From UKL13-3 sp964392775 (lineage in GTDB: Bacteria > Bacteroidota > Bacteroidia > UKL13-3): a stretch of DNA of 54,381 bases. Of the stretch, positions 17,776-27,405 are shown in pieces. Positions within the stretch are counted from its first letter, which is position 1. Each line of letters begins with the position of its first letter. The notes beneath the pieces were generated by a model. It searched no databases. It was not told the DNA's origin and saw nothing but the letters and a program-made list of their open reading frames with translations. Position numbers and translations under genes: made by a program. The DNA lies in the NCBI GenBank assembly GCA_964392775.1, contig CAYMRD010000016.1:1-54381 (forward strand), written 5' to 3'.

Positions 17776-17845
17776 TTGTTTTTTCTTCAAGTTTTCCGGT
17801 TAAGGGATTGAGGATAAAACGTACATAATACAACGCTCTTCACTT
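17706..17845. repeat. Direct repeat copy A: PPTase 3' end plus a remnant of the small exported-protein gene
   Basis: This stretch aligns with 28050-28204. It contains the last 23 codons of the intact PPTase gene and then, after its stop, a truncated minus-strand relic whose translation (LYYVRFILNPLTGKLEE) matches the C-terminus of the protein at 28116-28496 (LYYVRFTLNPLTGKLEE). Copy A lacks about 14 bp present in copy B just after the PPTase stop. Similarity stops near 17845. The spacer to 18056 holds only spacer repeats and the kor terminator. Confidence 0.85.
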
Positions 17846-17951
17846 ATTTTGGGGTATGATTTATTTCACGCAGAGTGATGAACAGTAAAGGGGGTAACCA
17901 CAACGAGCGCAAAGGAAATACCGGTTAGCTGCCAACTCTTAATCCGCTTAA

Positions 17952-17978
17952 ACAAAAACAGCCACCCGAAGGTAGCTG
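17952..17978 (-). terminator. Terminator downstream of korB
   Basis: On the minus strand CAGCTACC-TTCG-GGTGGCTG is followed by TTTTTGTTT. It ends the korA-korB transcript, about 80 bp after the korB stop. Confidence 0.75.
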
Positions 17979-18056
17979 CTTGTATAAACTCGAATGCTTA
18001 AATCACAATTCTCAAATTCGAAAGAAAGAGGGACTCTTTTATCTTTACTCTTTTCT

Positions 18057-19082
<1,026 letters not shown>

Positions 19083-19143
19083 ACTGTTTCTGCTTTAGAA
19101 AACGGTTTTCATTGTTTTGCAAGGTCTATTTTACCTGTTGTGG

Positions 19144-19163
19144 AGACGCATAATTATGCGTCT
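19144..19163. repeat. AGACGCATA hairpin between korA and korB
   Basis: AGACGCATA-AT-TATGCGTCT is a perfect 9-bp stem that touches the korA stop codon (19164-19166). It is related to the two AGACGTATA hairpins at 24268-24287 and 24320-24339. Within the kor transcript it could stabilise or partly terminate the message after korA. Confidence 0.7.
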
Positions 19164-21011
19164 TTACGCCAATATTTCCTTTATTTTATTCACCACTTCA
19201 TGCGACATGAAAGGTTGTCCCTGAATTTTATTGTATGGAATAGCATCCACAAAATATTTATCACGGATAATTTTCACCAACTGACCATTGTTCAATTCCG
19301 GCACAACTACCGTTTTAAACCTGCTCATCAACTCGCCTAAATTTTTAGGGAATGGGCTCATGTAACGAACATGGGCATGTGAAACTTTGTAACCTTCTTC
19401 AATCAACTGAGCGGTTGCAGTTTTAAGTGCCCCATAAGTTCCACCCCAACCTAAGATTAACAGGTCGCCACTTTCGGCACCGTTGTCAATGGTTTGTTCT
19501 GGAATATAGTCGGCTACCATATCCACTTTTTGCTGACGCAGTTTTACCATCAATTCGTGGTTCTCGGCATCATAAGAAATATTTCCGGTGATGTTTTGTT
19601 TTTCCAAACCTCCAATTCGGTGCTCCAAACCTTTGGTGCCGGGAAGCGCCCATGGGCGTGTTAGTTTTTCATCACGCATATACGGCATGAACTTATCATC
19701 GCTGGCTTTGCGTTCTTTGGCAAATTCAACATTGATTGGTTGCAGTTCGGCTGTTTTAGGGAATTTCCAGGGCTCTGCTCCGTTTGCAATATATCCGTCA
19801 CTCAGGAAGAATACCGGAATCATGTGTTCCAATGCAATACGGCAAGCCTCATAAGCCAGATTGAAACAATCGGAAGGAGATTGGGCCGCTAAAATCACAA
19901 CAGGACATTCTCCGTTACGACCATAGTACGATTGCAATAAATCCGATTGTTCGGTTTTAGTAGGCAAACCTGTACTTGGTCCTGCACGTTGTACATTCAC
20001 AACCACCAATGGCAATTCGAGCATGGTCGCCAAACCAATGGCTTCGGTTTTCAATGCAATACCCGGTCCTGATGAACCGGTAATGGCCAGATGACCACCA
20101 AATGCCGAACCGATAGCTGCACAAATACCGGCAATCTCATCTTCGGCCTGAAAGGTTTTGATATTGAAATTTTTGTATTTCGACAGCTCATGCAATACAT
20201 CTGATGCAGGAGTAATCGGGTAGGTTCCGTAGAACAAAGGCAGGGTTGATTTTACCGAAGCCGCGATTAAACCATAAGCCGTAGCCTGATTACCCATGAT
20301 ACTGCGGTAAATACCGGCTTCCATTTTTGCCGGTTCAACATTGTAACGTTGTGCAAACATTTCGGTGGTTTCACCATAACTCCATCCGGCTTGCAATACC
20401 TTGATATTGGCTTGTGCCACGGCAGGGTTTTTCTTGAACTTGCTATTGATGAACCCGATGGTGTTTTCTACCGGACGGTTGTACATCCAGTACAAAAGCC
20501 CCAATACGAACATGTTCTTGCAACGGTCAATTTCTTTAGTTCCCAATCCACTGTCGGCAAGAGCCAGACGGGTAATTTTGGTAACGTCAATTTCTTTAAG
20601 ATCATATCCATCCAAGCTGCCATCTTTAAGCGGGTGTTTATCTTCGGGCACATTGGCCAAACGCATATTTTTGGCGTCAAACCCATCTGTGTTGGCAATG
20701 ATAACTCCCCCCTTTTTGAGGTTTTTAATATTGGCTTTTAAAGCGGCAACGTTCATCACCACCAGCACATCGCTTTCATCACCTGGCGTATTGATCTTGG
20801 TGGAACCAAAGTGAATCTGGTATCCCGAAACGCCTGCAAGGGTTCCGATTGGGGCCCGTATTTCGGCCGGAAAATCAGGGAACGTGGCTAAATCATTTCC
20901 ATGAAGGGCTGCTGCATTGGTAAACTGGGTTCCTGTTAATTGCATTCCATCACCCGAGTCGCCTGCAAATCGTATCACTACCGACTCTACGGTACTCTCT
21001 GTTATACTCAT
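19164..21011 (-). CDS. korA: 2-oxoacid:ferredoxin oxidoreductase, fused gamma-alpha subunit (KorA type)
   Basis: A 615-aa protein with the gamma domain first (about 1-190: RFAGDSGDGMQLTG, FPDFPAEIRAP) and then the pyrimidine-binding alpha domain (YPITPASDVLHELSKY, QAEDEIAGICAAIGSAFGG, TSGSSGPGIALK-like TGSSGPGIALK, AGPSTGLPTKTEQSDLLQ) and the C-terminal transketolase-like domain. This gamma-alpha fusion is the standard partner of KorB. It is the first gene of the korAB pair and starts at ATG 21011; the divergent small membrane-protein gene begins about 120 bp away. Confidence 0.93.
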   Translation of the reverse strand: MSITESTVESVVIRFAGDSGDGMQLTGTQFTNAAALHGNDLATFPDFPAEIRAPIGTLAGVSGYQIHFGSTKINTPGDESDVLVVMNVAALKANIKNLKKGGVIIANTDGFDAKNMRLANVPEDKHPLKDGSLDGYDLKEIDVTKITRLALADSGLGTKEIDRCKNMFVLGLLYWMYNRPVENTIGFINSKFKKNPAVAQANIKVLQAGWSYGETTEMFAQRYNVEPAKMEAGIYRSIMGNQATAYGLIAASVKSTLPLFYGTYPITPASDVLHELSKYKNFNIKTFQAEDEIAGICAAIGSAFGGHLAITGSSGPGIALKTEAIGLATMLELPLVVVNVQRAGPSTGLPTKTEQSDLLQSYYGRNGECPVVILAAQSPSDCFNLAYEACRIALEHMIPVFFLSDGYIANGAEPWKFPKTAELQPINVEFAKERKASDDKFMPYMRDEKLTRPWALPGTKGLEHRIGGLEKQNITGNISYDAENHELMVKLRQQKVDMVADYIPEQTIDNGAESGDLLILGWGGTYGALKTATAQLIEEGYKVSHAHVRYMSPFPKNLGELMSRFKTVVVPELNNGQLVKIIRDKYFVDAIPYNKIQGQPFMSHEVVNKIKEILA

Positions 21012-21133
21012 CCTTTTTGAATCAAAATAAGGCTACAAGTATACGATTTTAACCATCAAAATCCGAATTGGGTTTGTTGTTGCAATCAGCCCTTGAAATA
21101 TTCAGTTATTCATTTAACTTGGTGATTATAAGT

Positions 21134-21460
21134 TTGAAAGTCAACTCATCTCAGGAAATAGAACAACTCCTTCGGGATGGCTTAAATATGATAGAAATCA
21201 AACAACAATTATTGGCCAAAGGGATGAACGAAGCAGAACTCGAACAACAAATGCAGATAATGAAGGCGCTTAAGTATAAGAAGCAGCGGCAAATAGGGTT
21301 TACCTGCGTTGCATTAGGAGCATTGTTATGTGTGGCGAGTTGTTTGCTAACGTTTTTCCATGGATATTCGGCTATTTATGCGGCTTTTATCCTTTATGGA
21401 ATGACAATGGCAGGCGCTTGTGTTGTGCTGGTAGGACTGGCTTTTATCTTCGGTATTTAA
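21134..21460 (+). CDS. Small two-helix membrane protein, unknown function
   Basis: A 108-aa protein if started at TTG 21134 (KVNSSQEIEQLLRDG...); the only ATG is at 21188 (MIEIKQQLLAKGMNEAELEQQ), giving 90 aa. The N-terminal part is an amphipathic, charged helical region resembling small oligomerisation motifs (IEQLLRDGLNMIEIKQQLLAKGM). Two membrane segments follow (IGFTCVALGALLCVASCLLTFF and the next one ending GLAFIFGI). It is followed after 48 bp by the asparaginase gene on the same strand. No family name can be given. Confidence 0.65.
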   Translation: MKVNSSQEIEQLLRDGLNMIEIKQQLLAKGMNEAELEQQMQIMKALKYKKQRQIGFTCVALGALLCVASCLLTFFHGYSAIYAAFILYGMTMAGACVVLVGLAFIFGI

Positions 21461-21508
21461 TTTATTTTGGATGCTGCAAGATTGCTCCTATCCAATATAT
21501 TTGCGGTT

Positions 21509-21997
21509 ATGAGCAACGTACGCATTTTTGTCACGGGCGGTACATTCGACAAGGAATACAATGAACTGAACGGGCAGCTTTTTTTTAAGGATACCCATAT
21601 TCAGGAGATTCTGAAATTAGGTAGATGTAAGGTCGATATGAGTATTCGCACGCTCATGCTGGTGGATAGTTTGGAGATGACCGATACCGACCGCAATATT
21701 ATTGTGGAGAGTTGCAAACGTGCCGAAGAAGACCGTATTGTAATTACCCATGGAACCGATACCATGACGGTAACAGCTAAAGTGCTGGCCTCAACTATTA
21801 CCAATAAAACCATCGTTATTACGGGAGCGATGATTCCCTATAAGTTTGGATCAAGTGACGGACTCTTTAACCTGGGAAGTGCGTTGGCATTTGCGCAAAC
21901 ATTACCACATGGAGTATATGTTGCCATGAACGGACGGTATTTCAACTGGGACAATGTGAAAAAAAACCGTCAAACAGGATTTTTTGAAGAAATGTAG
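21509..21997 (+). CDS. Short asparaginase-domain protein
   Basis: A 162-aa protein from ATG 21509 (MSNVRIFVTGGTFDKEY). It matches the N-terminal domain of L-asparaginase type I/II: GGTFD with the first catalytic Thr, THGTDTM with the second Thr-Asp pair, and TGAMIPYKFGSSDGLFNLGSAL. The usual C-terminal domain is absent, but the ORF ends cleanly and such single-domain proteins of about 160 aa exist as a family, so I do not call it a pseudogene. A TATATTTG box (21496-21503) just before the ATG fits the Bacteroidota -7 consensus, but no -33 element lies at the right distance. Substrate is uncertain. Confidence 0.85.
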   Translation: MSNVRIFVTGGTFDKEYNELNGQLFFKDTHIQEILKLGRCKVDMSIRTLMLVDSLEMTDTDRNIIVESCKRAEEDRIVITHGTDTMTVTAKVLASTITNKTIVITGAMIPYKFGSSDGLFNLGSALAFAQTLPHGVYVAMNGRYFNWDNVKKNRQTGFFEEM

Positions 21998-21998
21998 G

Positions 21999-22062
21999 CA
22001 TCACGATTTATCGTGATGGGGTATTAAATAAATAATGTAGTTTCACTATTTATCGTGATAGG
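21999..22062. repeat. Two ATCGTGAT hairpins after the asparaginase gene
   Basis: CATCACGAT-TT-ATCGTGATG (21999-22018) is a perfect stem that starts 2 bp after the stop codon. A second, imperfect copy (TTCACTATTTATCGTGATAG) lies at 22042-22061. They may act as a 3' stabiliser or terminator. A short GCTAATAGC word at about 22092-22101 belongs to a different family (see 23262-23323). Confidence 0.6.
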
Positions 22063-22113
22063 ATAGATTAAATAACAACGAAATAGCCAAGAGCTAATAG
22101 CAATTTTTAAAAC

Positions 22114-23250
22114 ATGAAAGTAGCACTTATAACAGGTATAACAGGACAGGATGGAGCGTATTTAGCCGAATTTCTGTTGAACAAAGGATATATGGTTCAC
22201 GGTATCAAACGCAGAAGTTCATTGTTTAATACCGATCGTATCGACCACTTGTATCAGGATCCGCATGAGCGTAATGTGAATTTGAAATTACATTATGGCG
22301 ATTTAACGGACTCAACCAATCTGATTCGCATCATTCAGGAAACACAACCGGATGAGATATACAACCTCGCAGCGATGAGCCATGTGCATGTGAGTTTTGA
22401 AACACCGGAGTATACAGCCAATGCCGATGGGATTGGAACCCTTCGTATTTTGGAGGCCTTGCGCATTTGCGGACTGACCCATAAAACCCGCGTGTATCAA
22501 GCGTCTACATCGGAGTTGTACGGATTGGTTCAGGCTGTTCCGCAAAGCGAAACCACTCCGTTTTACCCGCGCTCGCCTTATGCCGTTGCCAAATTATACG
22601 GATACTGGATCACGGTGAACTATCGCGAAGCGTATGGAATGTATGCCTGTAACGGAATCTTGTTTAACCATGAGAGTCCGATCAGAGGTGAGACATTTGT
22701 AACCCGCAAAATTACCCGTGCCGCTTCCAAAATTGTATTGGGCATGCAGGATAAATTATTTTTGGGTAATCTCAATGCTCAACGAGATTGGGGCCATGCT
22801 AAAGATTATGTGGAAGCTATGTACCTGATTTTGCAACAGGATAAACCCGAAGATTATGTGATTGCAACAGGTGTTACCACATCAGTGCGCGATTTTGTGC
22901 GAATGAGTTTTGAAGATGTGGGAATCACTCTGGGCTTTAAAGGAGAGAATACAACCGAAATTGGATTTGTTGAGTCGATTGATGAGAGCCGCTTGAAAGA
23001 GTTGAATATTAAATCGTGCAGCTTAAAAGTTGGACAGGAAGTGGTGGCTGTTGATCCGCGTTATTTCCGCCCAACAGAAGTGGATCTGTTAATTGGTGAC
23101 CCAACCAAAGCGCAAACCCAATTGAACTGGAAACCTAAGTACGACCTGCCTGCATTGGTAAAAGATATGATGAAAGGGGATTTGAAGTTGATGCAAAAAG
23201 AGTTGTTTTTGAGAGATGCAGGATTTAAAACATTGAATTATTTCGAATAG
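22114..23250 (+). CDS. gmd: GDP-mannose 4,6-dehydratase
   Basis: A 378-aa short-chain dehydrogenase/reductase that converts GDP-D-mannose to GDP-4-keto-6-deoxymannose, the first step to GDP-L-fucose. NADP-binding motif TGITGQDGAYL at the N-terminus, GIKRRSSLFNTDRIDHLY, the STSELYG segment, catalytic YAVAK, and RDWGHAKDYVEAM typical of GMD. Full length. It is followed after 73 bp by fcl on the same strand, forming a complete GDP-fucose pair that feeds surface polysaccharide or glycoprotein synthesis. Confidence 0.97.
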   Translation: MKVALITGITGQDGAYLAEFLLNKGYMVHGIKRRSSLFNTDRIDHLYQDPHERNVNLKLHYGDLTDSTNLIRIIQETQPDEIYNLAAMSHVHVSFETPEYTANADGIGTLRILEALRICGLTHKTRVYQASTSELYGLVQAVPQSETTPFYPRSPYAVAKLYGYWITVNYREAYGMYACNGILFNHESPIRGETFVTRKITRAASKIVLGMQDKLFLGNLNAQRDWGHAKDYVEAMYLILQQDKPEDYVIATGVTTSVRDFVRMSFEDVGITLGFKGENTTEIGFVESIDESRLKELNIKSCSLKVGQEVVAVDPRYFRPTEVDLLIGDPTKAQTQLNWKPKYDLPALVKDMMKGDLKLMQKELFLRDAGFKTLNYFE

Positions 23251-23261
23251 CAGGGGAGGCT

Positions 23262-23323
23262 GTTGGCCTTTAGCTGTTAGCTAATCCGCGCCAATGGCCA
23301 ACAACCAACAGCTAATAGCCAAC
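23262..23323. repeat. GCTGTTGGC/GCTAATAGC spacer repeat between gmd and fcl
   Basis: An imperfect inverted repeat of words such as GGCTGTTGGCCTTTAGCTG and CCAACAGCTAATAGCCAAC. The same family fills the pyrR-pyrB spacer (52040-52152), and a short form precedes gmd. It runs right up to the fcl start and has created a spurious in-frame ATG at 23294. Confidence 0.8.
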
Positions 23324-24262
23324 ATGGAAAAACACGAAAAGATATACATCGCAGGACATAAAGGAATGGTAGGCTCCGCCATGTTGCGCAAGTTGCAAAA
23401 GGAAGGTTATACCAATATTGTGGTGCGCACGTCAAAGGAGCTGGACTTAACCAACCAACAAGCGGTGGCTGATTTTTTTGCCAAAGAAAAACCGGCTTAT
23501 GTTTTTCTGGCAGCCGCTAAAGTTGGAGGTATTGTAGCCAATAATACCTACCGTGCCGATTTTATTTACCAGAACCTGATGATGGAATCGAATATCATTC
23601 ACCAATCATATCTGAATGGTGTGAAAAAAATGATGTTTTTCGGTTCTTCATGCATCTATCCCAAGCTGGCTCCACAGCCGTTGAAAGAGGATTACCTGCT
23701 GACAGGCGAATTGGAATACACCAATGAACCTTATGCGATTGCCAAAATTGCGGGTATCAAATTATGTGAAAGTTACCGCGACCAATACGGTTGCAATTTT
23801 ATATCGGTAATGCCAACCAATTTGTATGGTTATGGCGATAATTACCATCCCAATCATTCGCATGTATTGCCGGCTTTGATACGCAGAATACATGAAGCCA
23901 AGGAAAACAAAACACCTTTTATCGAAGCATGGGGAACAGGTACTCCTTTGCGCGAGTTTTTATTTGTAGATGATTTGGCAGATGCTTGTTACCTGTTGAT
24001 GGAACAGTACAACGAAAAACAATTTGTGAACGTTGGATGTGGTGAAGATATCTCTATTAAAGATCTTACAGCCCTTGTGAAAAAAGTAGTAGGGTACGAA
24101 GGCGAAATAAAATTTGATGCCTCCAAACCTGATGGCACACCCCGTAAGCTGATGGATGCAACCAAGCTGCGCAACATGGGATGGAAACCAACCATCAGCC
24201 TTGAACAAGGTATAACATTGGCATATCAGGATTTCCTGAAAGGGAAATTCCGCGATGTGTAA
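23324..24262 (+). CDS. fcl: GDP-L-fucose synthase
   Basis: A 312-aa epimerase/reductase that makes GDP-L-fucose from the GMD product. GHKGMVGSAM is the NADP motif; SSCIYPKLAPQPLKEDYLLTG and catalytic YAIAK are typical, as is PTNLYGYGDNYHPNHSHVLPALIRR. I chose ATG 23324 (MEKHEKIYIAG). An upstream in-frame ATG at 23294 would add ten residues (MANNQQLIAN) translated entirely from the spacer repeat and is rejected. The gene ends at TAA 24260-24262, next to an AGACGTATA hairpin. Confidence 0.96.
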   Translation: MEKHEKIYIAGHKGMVGSAMLRKLQKEGYTNIVVRTSKELDLTNQQAVADFFAKEKPAYVFLAAAKVGGIVANNTYRADFIYQNLMMESNIIHQSYLNGVKKMMFFGSSCIYPKLAPQPLKEDYLLTGELEYTNEPYAIAKIAGIKLCESYRDQYGCNFISVMPTNLYGYGDNYHPNHSHVLPALIRRIHEAKENKTPFIEAWGTGTPLREFLFVDDLADACYLLMEQYNEKQFVNVGCGEDISIKDLTALVKKVVGYEGEIKFDASKPDGTPRKLMDATKLRNMGWKPTISLEQGITLAYQDFLKGKFRDV

Positions 24263-24267
24263 TGTAT

Positions 24268-24339
24268 AGACGTATAACTATACGTCTCCAATCTAATGAA
24301 CACAACATACAATTTATGGAGACGTATAGTTATACGTCT
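24268..24339. repeat. Pair of AGACGTATA hairpins between convergent fcl and helicase genes
   Basis: AGACGTATA-AC-TATACGTCT (24268-24287) and AGACGTATA-GT-TATACGTCT (24320-24339) are perfect stems 32 bp apart. The two genes converge here with no T-rich terminator, so the hairpins may serve that role. They are related to the hairpin at 19144-19163. Confidence 0.75.
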
Positions 24340-24360
24340 CTACGAAATGTGTCACAAAAA

Positions 24361-25704
24361 TCATGCATCTTCCAACGATGCAAATTCCTTTGCAAACCGA
24401 ATCACACGGTCGTCAATAATAATATCTTTATAACGGATAGGTTCGCGTAAGATCAAACCCTCAAAACTGCGGCAGCGGCTTAATGCAACGTATAATTGTC
24501 CGTGGGCAAAGGTGCCTCCGCCCATTTCCAAAATCATCTTATCAAACGTTAAGCCTTGGCTTTTATGAATGGTAATGGCCCAGGCCAGTTTGACCGGGTA
24601 TTGTTTAAAGGTTCCAATTACGTCACTCTTCACACGCCTGTTCATGGCATCCCAGCGGTACAGTTTATTTTCCCAGGTTTCCATACGCACTTCTTCAATT
24701 TCGCCATTGGATAGTTGAACTTCAATTTTATCGGGATGTAATTTGTGAACCTTGGCAATGGTTCCGTTCACCCATTTTCCGGTGGGATGGTTTTTAATGA
24801 AGATAACCTGTGCGCCTTCTTTGAGTACCAAAATTTGTTCGGTGGGCAATTGTTTTAAGCTGAACTCGTTTTCAATTACACCCTTGTATACATACTCAAC
24901 ACCTCCCAGTTTACTTAAGTTAAACTCATTGATACCTGCCGCTGTATTGTTGCGTGTGCAAAGGGTTACACACAAATCATCGGTGGCAGGTTCAAAGTAG
25001 CGGTCGATGCGGCTGTTCAGTTTTTCGAGATCACTGTCGCCTGCTTTTTTCAAACGAATGGAATCGAGCAGCGCAATAAAATCAGGGTCCGACTGGCGGT
25101 ATACTTTGCGCAATTCAATACAGGTCAGAATCAGGTTTTGAAACACACGTGCATCAAAGAAATAATGGCTGTTATAATATTCGGTAAACAGGTAACGTTC
25201 CACTTCATTGTTTTGCACCACCGGCTCCAACTGAAACAAATCCCCAAAAAAAATCACCTGCTTGCCGCCAAACGGTTTACTCATATCCCCACCATTGATG
25301 CGCAACGATTGGTCGATGGCATCAATCAGATCCGCACGCAACATCGAAACCTCATCAATGATCAGTGTGTCGAGCTTGTGCAGGATCTTAAACTTTTCGG
25401 TCGATTTGGCAAAACGGTGGATCTCCTCATCATCCTGCACAATAGGGCGGAAGGGAAGTCGAAAGAAAGAATGCACGGTACTTCCGCCAACATTAATTGC
25501 TGCAATACCCGTGGGGGCCAATACCACTACCTGCTTTTTGGTATTCTTTACAAAGTGCCTGAGCAGGGTTGATTTTCCCGTACCCGCTTTACCGGTAATA
25601 AATAGACACTCATTGGTGTTCTCCATCGCTTCAAAGGTTCGCTTAAAATGCGAAGTATTGTAGTCGATGGCGGTATTGTTAAGGTTTTGCGAAGCGTCCT
25701 GCAT
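24361..25704 (-). CDS. PIF1-family ATP-dependent DNA helicase
   Basis: A 447-aa SF1B helicase of the PIF1/RecD-like group, expected to move 5' to 3' on DNA. Walker A GKAGTGKSTLL (about 38-48), APTGIAAINVGGSTVHSFF (motif Ia), Walker B LIIDEVSMLRADL, FFGDLFQLEPV (motif III), a central beta-rich insert, and the C-terminal AWAITIHKSQGLTFDKMILEMGG and YVALSRCRSFEGL (motifs V and VI). Length is typical for the compact bacterial form. It starts at ATG 25704; ahcY lies upstream on the same strand but is separated by a terminator. Confidence 0.92.
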   Translation of the reverse strand: MQDASQNLNNTAIDYNTSHFKRTFEAMENTNECLFITGKAGTGKSTLLRHFVKNTKKQVVVLAPTGIAAINVGGSTVHSFFRLPFRPIVQDDEEIHRFAKSTEKFKILHKLDTLIIDEVSMLRADLIDAIDQSLRINGGDMSKPFGGKQVIFFGDLFQLEPVVQNNEVERYLFTEYYNSHYFFDARVFQNLILTCIELRKVYRQSDPDFIALLDSIRLKKAGDSDLEKLNSRIDRYFEPATDDLCVTLCTRNNTAAGINEFNLSKLGGVEYVYKGVIENEFSLKQLPTEQILVLKEGAQVIFIKNHPTGKWVNGTIAKVHKLHPDKIEVQLSNGEIEEVRMETWENKLYRWDAMNRRVKSDVIGTFKQYPVKLAWAITIHKSQGLTFDKMILEMGGGTFAHGQLYVALSRCRSFEGLILREPIRYKDIIIDDRVIRFAKEFASLEDA

Positions 25705-25757
25705 GGATACGAATATCCTGCTTCTGCGGAGTTCAATCCAACAAAGTTGTAAACAAA

Positions 25758-25785
25758 AAAAGCCAACCCTTTCGGATTGGCTTTT
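25758..25785 (-). terminator. Terminator of ahcY
   Basis: On the minus strand AAAAGCCAATCC-GAAA-GGGTTGGCTTTT is followed by more Ts. It lies about 76 bp after the ahcY stop and before the helicase start, so the two genes are separate transcripts. Confidence 0.85.
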
Positions 25786-25860
25786 CTTCTTTTCGAATTG
25801 TGTCCTGATTATAACTAGAACTACTTTCGAATTTTTATTTTTCGATATTCGAATTTACTC

Positions 25861-27174
25861 TTAGTATCTGTACATCTCTGCTTTGAACGGACCTTCAACT
25901 TTCACACCGATATACTCGGCTTGCTCAGGACGAAGCTTAGTCAACGTTGCACCGATATGTGCCAGGTGTAAGAATGCTACTTTTTCATCCAAATGTTTAG
26001 GCAATACATACACTTTGTTTTCGTAGTTCGCACTGTTGTTCCACAATTCGATTTGTGCCAAAGTTTGGTTTGAGAATGAGTTACTCATTACAAACGATGG
26101 GTGACCCATTGCACAACCTAAGTTCACCAAACGGCCTTCTGCCAGAATGATAATCTCGTTACCGTTTACATTGTACAAATCAACCTGTGGCTTGATGGTA
26201 TTTTTAGTTGAACCGAAGTTTTTGTTCAACCAGGCCATGTCAATCTCGTTGTCGAAGTGACCGATATTACATACGATTGATTTATCACGCATCGCTTTGA
26301 AGTGTGCTTCGGTGATGATGTTAACGTTTCCGGTAGCAGTAACGAAGATGTTTGCACGGGTACAAGCTTCTTCCATTGTTACTACTTCAAATCCGTCCAT
26401 TGCAGCTTGCAACGCACAAATTGGATCGATCTCGGTAACCAGGACTCGGGCACCGGCTCCACGCAATGATTCGGCCGAACCTTTTCCTACATCACCGTAA
26501 CCTGCAACAACAGCAACTTTACCAGCCATCATAATATCGGTAGCTCTGCGGATAGCGTCTACCAACGATTCTTTACATCCGTATTTGTTGTCAAATTTAG
26601 ATTTGGTAACCGAATCGTTTACGTTGATAGCCGGCATTACCAAAGTTCCTTTTTTCATGCGCTCGTACAAGCGGTGAACTCCGGTAGTGGTTTCTTCCGA
26701 CAATCCTTTGATGTCTTTAGTCAGTTCAGGGAAACGGTCGAAAACCATATTGGTCAAATCTCCTCCGTCATCCAAAATCATATTCAACGCTTTTCCGCCT
26801 TCAAAGGCAGTCAGGGTTTGCTCAATACACCAGTCAAATTCTTCTTCATTCTGACCTTTCCATGCATAAACAGGAATACCGGCAGCAGCAATAGCAGCAG
26901 CAGCGTGATCTTGTGTTGAGAAGATATTGCAAGAACTCCAGGTAACTTCTGCCCCCAAAGCTTTTAAAGTTTCGATCAAAACAGCAGTTTGGATGGTCAT
27001 GTGCAAACAACCGGCAATACGAGCGCCTTTAAGCGGTTGTTGTGGTCCGTACTCTTTACGGATAGCCATCAGGCCCGGCATTTCTGCTTCGGCCAGTTTA
27101 ATCTCTTTGCGTCCCCATTCTGCCAGGGAAAAATCTTTTACCTTGTAAGGTAAACGGGTGGTTGTTTGTGTCAT
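25861..27174 (-). CDS. ahcY: Adenosylhomocysteinase
   Basis: A 437-aa cytosolic enzyme that hydrolyses S-adenosylhomocysteine to adenosine and homocysteine, clearing the product of methyltransferases. CLHMTIQTAVLIETL and SSCNIFSTQDHAAAA (substrate site), the NAD-binding GYGDVGKGSAESLRGAGARV, NIGHFDNEIDMAWL, and the expected C-terminus with the conserved lysine/tyrosine end (PFKAEMYRY). Full length. It is divergent from the bacilliredoxin gene. The other methyl-cycle gene in the window, metF, is unlinked. Confidence 0.97.
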   Translation of the reverse strand: MTQTTTRLPYKVKDFSLAEWGRKEIKLAEAEMPGLMAIRKEYGPQQPLKGARIAGCLHMTIQTAVLIETLKALGAEVTWSSCNIFSTQDHAAAAIAAAGIPVYAWKGQNEEEFDWCIEQTLTAFEGGKALNMILDDGGDLTNMVFDRFPELTKDIKGLSEETTTGVHRLYERMKKGTLVMPAINVNDSVTKSKFDNKYGCKESLVDAIRRATDIMMAGKVAVVAGYGDVGKGSAESLRGAGARVLVTEIDPICALQAAMDGFEVVTMEEACTRANIFVTATGNVNIITEAHFKAMRDKSIVCNIGHFDNEIDMAWLNKNFGSTKNTIKPQVDLYNVNGNEIIILAEGRLVNLGCAMGHPSFVMSNSFSNQTLAQIELWNNSANYENKVYVLPKHLDEKVAFLHLAHIGATLTKLRPEQAEYIGVKVEGPFKAEMYRY

Positions 27175-27210
27175 ATAGTGTTAAACGTATTATTTGTACT
27201 AAAAGGACGG

Positions 27211-27242
27211 CAAATCTATTGTTTATGTAGCACTTATGGAAA
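27211..27242 (-). promoter_or_regulatory. Bacteroidota-type promoter for ahcY
   Basis: On the minus strand TAGATTTG (27211-27218) matches the -7 consensus TAnnTTTG. TTTC (27239-27242) is one base from the -33 TTTG, with a 20-nt spacer. The predicted transcript starts about 25-30 nt before the ahcY ATG. Confidence 0.5.
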
Positions 27243-27405
27243 TTATTTTTTAGCTAAACAAAGAGGGTTATTTTTGCGTTTTACTGACAATTGTTCCGTT
27301 AATCCAGATTGGCTTAATGCTTGACCAGTTGGGATATAAACAAACATCACAAATCAGCGTTCCTAAATCACAAATCATACATCACAAATCTTAAATATAA
27401 ACAAT

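Noticed and set aside
17191..17790. 199-codon minus-strand ORF antisense to the PPTase gene
   Set aside because: The sense frame carries all PPTase motifs; the antisense product has no domain and no plausible signal.
21509..21997. Asparaginase gene as a truncated pseudogene
   Set aside because: It keeps both catalytic threonine motifs and ends cleanly, and single-domain members of this length are a known group.
23294..23323. Upstream ATG start for fcl
   Set aside because: The extra ten residues are translated from the dispersed GCTAATAGCCAAC repeat; family alignment favours MEKHEKIYIAG.
27175..27405. SAH riboswitch upstream of ahcY
   Set aside because: The leader predicted from the promoter box is only about 25-30 nt and shows no conserved riboswitch core; the rest is spacer repeat.
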